From JABDDM01 sp038240295 (GTDB taxonomy: Bacteria; Bacteroidota; Ignavibacteria; Palsa-1295): 15,652 nucleotides of DNA. Made by a program: the position numbers and the translations under genes. The DNA lies in the NCBI GenBank assembly GCA_038240295.1, contig JBBSDW010000083.1, positions 1-15,652 on the forward strand, given 5' to 3'. A model generated the notes under the pieces. The model worked only from the letters and a program-made list of their open reading frames with translations, ran no database searches and was not told where the DNA came from. Below are positions 1 to 5,602 of this stretch, in pieces. The stretch's first letter is position 1. Every line of letters starts with the position of its first letter.

Positions 1-65
1 CCAATGGCGCTTTTTCCGGCACCAGGCAACCCGACGAGATAAATATTTCTGCCTCGCCAGGTCAT
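1..65 (-). CDS. aroK: Shikimate kinase, N-terminal fragment (cut by window edge)
   Basis: Only the first 21 codons are inside the window. Seen: an ATG start followed by a short beta-strand segment and a Walker A loop GLPGAGKS (residues 12-19, with K18 and S19 as the ATP/Mg ligands). This is where shikimate kinases carry their P-loop, within about 20 residues of the N-terminus. The ATG overlaps the TGA of the chorismate synthase gene in an ATGA junction, so it is the last visible member of the aroA-aroE-aroC-aroK operon. Known of the family: ATP-dependent 3-phosphorylation of shikimate in the cytoplasm. The P-loop alone would fit any small P-loop kinase, so the identity rests mainly on context. 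No internal shikimate-binding motif is visible because the gene runs off the window. Confidence 0.82.
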   Translation of the reverse strand, partial: MTWRGRNIYLVGLPGAGKSAI

Positions 66-1231
66 GTGTTGTGAATCGGTGAAGTCACACTCCTCGATTG
101 GCGAAACTCGATGGCGCGCTTAAACTCCTCGATCGTATCGCTCGGAAATGTTTCAAGCATGAGCGAGGCGATCGTTAGGCCGACGACGGCTTCGAGGATC
201 ACCGCGAGCGCCGGCACAGCACAAACATCGCTTCGCTCAATGTGAGCTTCTACCGATTTTCCCGTGGCAAGATCGACTGACGCCAGCGGCCGCATCAACG
301 TCGACAATGGCTTCATGTACGCTCGAACAACGATCGGCTCGCCGTTCGACATCCCTCCTTCGATCCCGCCGGCGTTGTTTCTGTGCCGACGAAACGTGCC
401 ATCAATATTGAGGATTGCATCATGTACCTCGGAGCCAAAGCGATAACTCGATTCGAACCCTTCGCCGATCTCCACCGCCTTTACGGCCTGAATGCTCATA
501 ACCGCTTCCGCAAGTTTCGCATCGAGCTTTCGGTCCCAATGAACATGGCTGCCGATACCGACGGGGACATTCTCAAAGTGACATTCCACAACTCCGCCCA
601 ATGTATCTCCCGTCGCCTTTGCGATATCTATAAGTTGGATCATCTGCTCTTCCGCATCTGGATCGAATGTGCGAACCCTCGATGAACTCAATTCCTGCCT
701 GGGCGAAGATTCGCTCGCGACCGCATCGCCGATCGACCTGACAAAACTCGTGTGACCGACTCCAACTTCGTCCAGCAATCTCAGCGCGATCGCGCCAAGT
801 GCGGTTCGCATTGCAGTTTCTCGAGCGCTTGCTCGTTCGAGAATATTTCGAATATCATGCTTTTGATCGTACTTGATCGCTCCGGCGAGGTCGGCGTGTC
901 CGGGCCGCGGCACGGTGACATGCTTGAGGTCTGCAGGTTCTTGGCCTTCGACCGCCATCCGCTCCTGCCAGTGCGCCCAATCTTTATTCTTTATCGTTAC
1001 CGCAATTGGCGAACCAAGTGTGAACCCGAATCGAACGCCAGAGGTAATCGTCGTGCGATCATTCTCGATCATCTGTCGATGACCGCGGCCATAGCCCTTC
1101 TGGCGTTCCTGCAAAAAGGGGTCGATGTCTCGCGAAGCCACAAGACTCAAACCCGAAGGCATTCCTTCAAGGATGCCGCTTAGCTCCTCGCCGTGGGATT
1201 CGCCTGCAGTGAGGTATCGCAATTGAGACAT
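62..1231 (-). CDS. aroC: Chorismate synthase
   Basis: The 389-residue protein has the usual length for AroC, which converts 5-enolpyruvylshikimate-3-phosphate to chorismate using reduced FMN in the cytoplasm. Seen: GESHG near the N-terminus (residues 10-14), the basic stretch ERQKGYGRG that helps bind substrate phosphate, a long conserved core with RPGHADLAGA and RNILERASARETA, and GGIEGGMSNGEPI with the following MKPLSTLM in the C-terminal third. These are family signatures and none is missing. The ATG shares one base with the TGA of aroE (TGATG) and the TGA overlaps the aroK ATG, so translation is probably coupled on both sides. No separate promoter is visible. The call is secure. Confidence 0.98.
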   Translation of the reverse strand: MSQLRYLTAGESHGEELSGILEGMPSGLSLVASRDIDPFLQERQKGYGRGHRQMIENDRTTITSGVRFGFTLGSPIAVTIKNKDWAHWQERMAVEGQEPADLKHVTVPRPGHADLAGAIKYDQKHDIRNILERASARETAMRTALGAIALRLLDEVGVGHTSFVRSIGDAVASESSPRQELSSSRVRTFDPDAEEQMIQLIDIAKATGDTLGGVVECHFENVPVGIGSHVHWDRKLDAKLAEAVMSIQAVKAVEIGEGFESSYRFGSEVHDAILNIDGTFRRHRNNAGGIEGGMSNGEPIVVRAYMKPLSTLMRPLASVDLATGKSVEAHIERSDVCAVPALAVILEAVVGLTIASLMLETFPSDTIEEFKRAIEFRQSRSVTSPIHNT

Positions 1232-2115
1232 CAGTTCGCTGCGAGAATTAACGACATACGTTGCTTGATATCAAAATACTGGTCGCGCGAGAGTGGTGAA
1301 ATCGCCTTTGGATCCCTAGTGATCCAGAACATCTGTGAAAGCGCAGCCTGCTCGATCAACATACCAAGCCCACCCAATCGTCTCGTCCCTGTCTTCGCTG
1401 CCTCCAGAAGAATTGCGGTTTCAACTGGATTATAAACAAGATCGATCACGGAATCGTCTGCACCAATCGGGCAAACCGAGCCGCTCCAAATTTCCTGCCC
1501 ACGCTGACCTCTCGGCGTCGCCTGCAGGTGCAGTGTTGGACTGCGATGCTCTACCTGCTTTTCAAACGTGACCGTTTCAATCGCACAGTCGGGGTATTCT
1601 AGCTCGATCAGGCCAGTGATGGATGATGACCGAGATGTCTCATTTCGAACTACGATGCACACGTTCATCGGCATTTGAATCTCCAACAATGCGATCAGCG
1701 CCGCTCGCGCTCCGCCGCCTGCACCATAGACGATCCAGCGATCTGGCAGCGCAAATGAATGGCCCCATTCATGTTGAAGCGCGGTAATGAGCCCGCGGCC
1801 ATCCGTCGAATGCGCTATTGACTTGGGTCCAATGGCGATGCAATTTGACGACCGCGAAAGACTTGCGGCAGCAGTAACCTCGTCACAGCACTCGATGATC
1901 GATTCTTTATAAGGGAATGTCACGTTTGCTCCGTTGAAGCCTTTACTTCGCAACAAATCGAAGGTTGGTCGCAACTCAGCTAACGTACATTCGAGAGCTT
2001 CATACGTAAGCTGTTCTTTGCAGGATGTGCTTTTGGCGATGATCGGCCAGATCGCCTGATGCAGTTGCGGAGAGATAGAATGCGCAACTGAGCCTCCGAT
2101 GAGTGCAGCCTTCAT
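1231..2115 (-). CDS. aroE: Shikimate dehydrogenase
   Basis: A 294-residue NADP-dependent dehydrogenase that reduces 3-dehydroshikimate to shikimate. Seen: the shikimate-binding serines in HSISPQLH (S13, S15), the catalytic lysine in NVTFPYK (K70), the partner aspartate in STDGRG (D105), the Rossmann glycine loop GAGGGARAA (residues 131-139), DLVYNPVETAIL (225-236), and GGLGMLIEQAA (248-258) near the C-terminus. The order and spacing are those of canonical AroE. The usual NTDG motif reads STDG here, and the usual NATP reads QATP; both are mild departures that leave the catalytic pair intact. The start ATG overlaps the aroA TGA in an ATGA junction and the stop overlaps the aroC ATG. Paralogues such as YdiB or quinate dehydrogenase share the fold, but the operon context favours AroE. 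Confidence 0.96.
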   Translation of the reverse strand: MKAALIGGSVAHSISPQLHQAIWPIIAKSTSCKEQLTYEALECTLAELRPTFDLLRSKGFNGANVTFPYKESIIECCDEVTAAASLSRSSNCIAIGPKSIAHSTDGRGLITALQHEWGHSFALPDRWIVYGAGGGARAALIALLEIQMPMNVCIVVRNETSRSSSITGLIELEYPDCAIETVTFEKQVEHRSPTLHLQATPRGQRGQEIWSGSVCPIGADDSVIDLVYNPVETAILLEAAKTGTRRLGGLGMLIEQAALSQMFWITRDPKAISPLSRDQYFDIKQRMSLILAAN

Positions 2116-3497
2116 CGTTCGAAATCAAGTTCGTTCGGCGTGTCACGCTCGATCGTTACGCGTTCAGCACCGGCGAGTTTTTGTAGTTCGTCGAAAAAAT
2201 TCGGAAAGGAGATCTTGCAGCATTCGGCGTCGTCGATCACGATGGGTTCTGAGGCTTTGAGCGCAAGTATCGCGAACGCGATCGCGAGCCGGTGATCGTC
2301 GGCGTGATCGACTGACGCGCGCAGCATCGGAGTGTCATTATTGCCAACAATACTCAACCCGTCTGCATATTCTTCGCTTTCAACGCTGAATTTTTTAAGC
2401 TGCAGGTGAAGCCGGTGGATCCTGTCGCTCTCTTTGTTGCGAAGCTCTTCGGCGTCACGAATTGTGCTTGTCCCTTTGCTGCAAGCGGCAAGGACGGCGA
2501 GCGCCGGTATCTCGTCGATGAGAAGTGCGACATCCTCACTAGCGATATGAAACGGCTGGAGTTCGCCAATATCCTTCGCTCTCAATTGGATCGTCCCTGA
2601 CTCTTCGCCCCATTTTTCAACGATTTCGCTCATCGCGAGCTCAACTCCCATTAGCGTCAGAATCTCAAGAAACCGGGTACGAGAGTTATTGAGCAATACG
2701 TGCTCAAGCTTCAGATCTTTGCCAAGGATAATAGCAGCAACGATCAGGAATGCAGCGCTTGAGAGATCGCCCGGCACGTTGTATTCGACCTCGTCCGGCA
2801 GCTTAAAATTTGAACCACCGACGATAGCGGCCGTACCAGATCCTTCGGTTATCTCGCAACCGAATGCCCCCAGCATACGCTCCGTATGATCGCGGCTCGG
2901 ATGCGGACTCGTAACGCTCGTGAGACCTTCTGCATGCAAGCCCGCAAATAAAACGGCAGATTTCATCTGGGCCGAAGCGACCGGAAGTTCAACATTAGCA
3001 GCGTGCAGCTGCCTCCCGCATATTTCCACGGGCAGGCCCCCTGCTGGTGAAGTAGAAATATTTGCTCCGAGCGTTTGATTTAGCAGTTCGCTTAGTCGCA
3101 GCATCGGCCGAGCGCTGAGCGAGCGATCGCCAGTGAGCGTTGCATTGAACGACTGACCGGCAAGCAGCCCCATCAGCAGCCTCGCAGTCGTCCCGGAATT
3201 TGCGCAATTGATCTTGTGCGATGGCGCACGCAAGCCGCGAAATCCAACGCCTTGAAGATCGATGTGATCCGGAAAAAGCTCGATCGGTACCCCGAGCGAT
3301 TCAAGTGCCAGCACTGTCGCAAACACGTCGTGGCTGATCGCTGAGAGCGATGGGATCGGGATCGTAAATTGCGTCTGCGTCAGCGATCCGATAATGAGTA
3401 ATCGGTGAAGGATCGATTTATCGGGCGGAAGTTCAAGCGTGATTTCGCGAGCGTCGTCGCTTGCTGCATTTACAGCGGGATGAATAGTAACTCTCAT
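2112..3497 (-). CDS. aroA: 3-phosphoshikimate 1-carboxyvinyltransferase (EPSP synthase)
   Basis: The 461-residue enzyme transfers enolpyruvate from PEP to shikimate-3-phosphate. Seen, in order: the N-terminal substrate loop PPDKSILHR (K27, R32), NSGTTARLL (100-108, with the PEP-site glycine intact), GDRSLSARPM (123-132), SAQMKSAVLFAGL (175-187), RDHTERML (202-209), VPGDLSSAAF (241-250), the catalytic aspartate in DEIPALAVLAA (D328), ELRNKESDRI (351-360) and DHRLAIAFAI (401-410). The glycine next to NS is retained, so it lacks the alanine substitution of glyphosate-tolerant CP4-type enzymes. The first loop is unusual: the serine usually two residues before H-R is leucine. It is the first gene of the aro operon; 152 bp separate it from the PorV-like gene, and a promoter-like element lies in that gap. 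No Shine-Dalgarno sequence is obvious. Confidence 0.97.
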   Translation of the reverse strand: MRVTIHPAVNAASDDAREITLELPPDKSILHRLLIIGSLTQTQFTIPIPSLSAISHDVFATVLALESLGVPIELFPDHIDLQGVGFRGLRAPSHKINCANSGTTARLLMGLLAGQSFNATLTGDRSLSARPMLRLSELLNQTLGANISTSPAGGLPVEICGRQLHAANVELPVASAQMKSAVLFAGLHAEGLTSVTSPHPSRDHTERMLGAFGCEITEGSGTAAIVGGSNFKLPDEVEYNVPGDLSSAAFLIVAAIILGKDLKLEHVLLNNSRTRFLEILTLMGVELAMSEIVEKWGEESGTIQLRAKDIGELQPFHIASEDVALLIDEIPALAVLAACSKGTSTIRDAEELRNKESDRIHRLHLQLKKFSVESEEYADGLSIVGNNDTPMLRASVDHADDHRLAIAFAILALKASEPIVIDDAECCKISFPNFFDELQKLAGAERVTIERDTPNELDFER

Positions 3498-3586
3498 CCA
3501 GCGCTTTCGCCTCTCTTAATGAACACCGAAATTTCTTTCAAATTCTGAGATAATCTTTGCGCGATCACACACGCTTGAATACGACA

Positions 3587-3594
3587 CAAATATA
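3587..3594 (-). promoter_or_regulatory. Candidate -7 element upstream of aroA
   Basis: Read on the minus strand the bases are TATATTTG, an exact match to the Bacteroidetes -7 consensus TAnnTTTG, about 90 bp upstream of the aroA start. I could not find a matching TTTG-type -33 box at the expected distance, so only half the promoter is supported. The rest of the gap (3498-3649) is AT-rich in places and shows no convincing terminator for the PorV-like gene, so read-through from that gene into the aro operon is also possible. Confidence 0.3.
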
Positions 3595-3649
3595 ACACTG
3601 AGAGTTTTTCCGAGTTAGCGTTGTGCGTCTTAATCCCTGAGCCGGACGA

Positions 3650-4699
3650 TTACTCTGGACGCTTTGACTTCGGTGATTCAAGCGTGAAGGCAAAACTGAT
3701 CCGGTGGGTGTTTCCGAGCTGATCCTGCTGGCTGAAACTGAGGAAAGAATAATCGAGGTGCAACTTCGGCAGCGAGATACCAGCCCCGACGGAGATCTGC
3801 TTCATGTCGTTATAGCCGGCGCGGATGGCGAAGAGCGTGCCGAATTGGTACTCGGCACCGAGGTGATAATTGAGACTGATCGGCCCGACATGCACCGGAG
3901 CAACGCTGCCGAGATTATCGAATCGCATATCGAGCTGCGCCGTCGGGATAATCTTATGAAAGCCATCTGAAGAGACAAACCAATAATAGGCCCCGCTCAT
4001 ATCGAGCGAGGGTGCGACAAGCTCTTTGGTGCCTGACGTATAGGATAAGAGCGTGGTCGTAATATCGCGAGCGACTGCGCCAAGCTCTACGTGCGGCATT
4101 GGTGAATACCGAACGCCAATGTCAACACCAAGACCCGTGGCGCTATTTTCCTCGTCAAGTTTTCGCATGACAAACTTCGCTGTCGCGCCGTAACTGAACG
4201 TGTTGAGGCTGTCGTATTTTTTCGCGTACGATAGCAGAACCGTCCAATCATGATTGCCGAACGACGTCACCTTCGTGTAGTCGACGTAGTCCTCTCCGTT
4301 GAAAATACCATCGTGATTGAGATCGATCCATGCGCTCCTTGTGTCTTTGATGTTATCGATCCCGATCTGAAGCACCGAAAGCGCAATCGTACTCGAGGCA
4401 CCGATGGGCAGCGCGAACGCGCCGTAATTGTATTGGACAGTATTATCGAAGCGTGCTTCGTGCATTGCGCCGAATGTTGGATAGTCGATCGAGGTGAGCC
4501 CGGCAGGATTCCAGTAGCCAGCCGTCACGTCGTCCGATATCGCAACCGTGGAGCCGCCGAGCGCGAGCGAACGGGCTCCGACACCCAAGCCAAGGAATTC
4601 ACCTGCATAGGCGCGAAAGGATTGCGCATACGCCCCTTGCACAGCAAACGCCGCTGCGAAAAGAAAGGCAATGATCAGAATTGTCCGAAAGAGACGCAA
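3650..4699 (-). CDS. PorV/PorQ-family outer-membrane beta-barrel protein
   Basis: With a TTG start the product is 349 residues with a signal peptide of about 25 residues ending AYA before Q26. The frame stays open upstream to 4945, but only the TTG has a good ribosome site (GGAGAAG, 8 nt away) and puts the signal peptide first. Seen: FLGLGVGARSLALGGS, then DDVTAGYWNPAGL (residues 56-68), the FadL-like N-terminal signature of the PorV/PorQ (UPF0164) family. Alternating beta-strands follow, with a C-terminal LGNTHRISFAFTL. A surface-loop segment DLNHDGIFNGED (126-137) looks like a calcium loop. In T9SS organisms PorV passes cargo from the translocon to the attachment complex, but paralogues of unknown role are common, so this gene may not be the true PorV. 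The sorting-domain protein at 10535-12739 shows T9SS cargo in the same genome. Confidence 0.85.
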   Translation of the reverse strand: MRLFRTILIIAFLFAAAFAVQGAYAQSFRAYAGEFLGLGVGARSLALGGSTVAISDDVTAGYWNPAGLTSIDYPTFGAMHEARFDNTVQYNYGAFALPIGASSTIALSVLQIGIDNIKDTRSAWIDLNHDGIFNGEDYVDYTKVTSFGNHDWTVLLSYAKKYDSLNTFSYGATAKFVMRKLDEENSATGLGVDIGVRYSPMPHVELGAVARDITTTLLSYTSGTKELVAPSLDMSGAYYWFVSSDGFHKIIPTAQLDMRFDNLGSVAPVHVGPISLNYHLGAEYQFGTLFAIRAGYNDMKQISVGAGISLPKLHLDYSFLSFSQQDQLGNTHRISFAFTLESPKSKRPE

Positions 4700-4707
4700 G
4701 CGAATAA

Positions 4708-4714
4708 CTTCTCC
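4708..4714 (-). promoter_or_regulatory. Shine-Dalgarno site fixing the TTG start of the PorV-like gene
   Basis: Minus-strand GGAGAAG is separated by 8 nt from the TTG at 4699-4697. It is one of only two strong Shine-Dalgarno sequences in the window. It decides the start, because translation from here puts the hydrophobic signal peptide at the very N-terminus, whereas the longer open frame would bury it behind about 80 basic residues. Confidence 0.7.
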
Positions 4715-4808
4715 AAAATTCGTGTTCGTAGTTCTGCGCCGGAGTGCGCATTGCCTAACTGATAAGTATCCGAACCGAAAATAAATTGCAGCGAGCGGGC
4801 GAAATCGA

Positions 4809-4826
4809 GGGTAAAAATTTTTACCC
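4809..4826. promoter_or_regulatory. Perfect 18-bp palindrome, possible operator
   Basis: The bases GGGTAAAAATTTTTACCC form a perfect uninterrupted palindrome in the region between the divergently transcribed PorV-like and SprT-like genes (about 224 bp from TTG 4699 to TTG 4924). A symmetric site in a divergent control region fits a dimeric regulator that serves both genes. The rest of the region holds no recognisable promoter pair or RNA gene. If the SprT-like gene instead began at the TTG at 4786, the palindrome would be coding, which I think is less likely. Confidence 0.4.
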
Positions 4827-4923
4827 CAAAGTTGTTGCGCCCTCCGCGAGCGCAGGCACTCTGCCGCAAGCGCCACCCAAACGTGCTCGAAAATCTCGAA
4901 GCAGTCCTCCTTCAAGGGCGCAG

Positions 4924-5535
4924 TTGGGCAATGAAGAACTGGCACTCTTTAGGCGCTACATCGCGGAGCTTGCCCGGCATAATGCCGACCCGGAGGCACT
5001 CGCAGGCTTCGAGCTTGATAACACGTTTTACTGGTTCTTTATTCTGACCGATCACATCGCCTTCGCCTATAAAACGTTCGAGCGGATCAACGAGCAGTTC
5101 TATCAGAACAGATTTACACGCCCACGCATCACCTTCTCGAAGCGGGCGACCGGCGGCTACTACGACAAACGAAAACACGAGATCGGGATCTCACTTGCGA
5201 TGACAGTGGAATTCGGACGTCCCGAATTTTACGAGACGCTCTTGCACGAGCTCGCGCATCTTGTGATCCAATCCCACAATCGCAATTTTTATGCATTGCT
5301 GGAGCAGCTGGGCGGATCGGGCAGAAAAGCTCCGCGCACGTATCTGCTCGAACTCAAACGCAGGCAACTCCTGAAAAATAATTATCCGGTGCTCGTGCAT
5401 TGTCCCAATTGTCTTGTCGCGCGAAGGTATCGCAATCGCCGTGCGCTCCGATATGCCTGCCGTGCCTGTTGCGAAACATTCGCCGGCGGCAAATTCGACA
5501 CCCGCTTTCAACTTGTTCTTAAAGCCGCGACCTGA
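4924..5535 (+). CDS. SprT-like zinc metalloprotease with C-terminal zinc ribbon
   Basis: From the TTG at 4924 the protein is 203 residues, typical of bacterial SprT-like proteins. Seen: the metalloprotease motif HELAH (H108, E109, H112), a third likely zinc ligand H118 in SHNRNFYALLEQLG (matching the family pattern of His three residues before the conserved Phe), and a C-terminal pair CPNC (160-163) and CRAC (179-182), a zinc ribbon. The frame stays open back to a TTG at 4786, which would add a basic, proline-rich tail, but that site has no ribosome-binding sequence; AAGGG lies 5 nt before 4924. Known of the family: eukaryotic SPRTN degrades DNA-protein crosslinks, while the role of bacterial SprT is poorly defined. 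Its stop lies 67 bp before polA on the same strand, so the two may be co-transcribed. There is no signal peptide, so it should be cytoplasmic. Confidence 0.87.
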   Translation: MGNEELALFRRYIAELARHNADPEALAGFELDNTFYWFFILTDHIAFAYKTFERINEQFYQNRFTRPRITFSKRATGGYYDKRKHEIGISLAMTVEFGRPEFYETLLHELAHLVIQSHNRNFYALLEQLGGSGRKAPRTYLLELKRRQLLKNNYPVLVHCPNCLVARRYRNRRALRYACRACCETFAGGKFDTRFQLVLKAAT

Positions 5536-5602
5536 GAGCCCGCGAGGCAACGCTTCACAGCAGAACATCTCTACGCGACACGCATCTAACAAATCGTCCA
5601 AC

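Noticed and set aside
4700..4945. Upstream extension of the PorV-like gene to 4945
   Set aside because: It would bury the signal peptide behind about 82 mostly basic residues and run through the palindrome. The TTG at 4699 with GGAGAAG explains the protein better.
5414..5602. Upstream extension of polA
   Set aside because: The added 63 residues have no resemblance to DNA polymerase I and overlap the zinc-ribbon end of the SprT-like gene in another frame.
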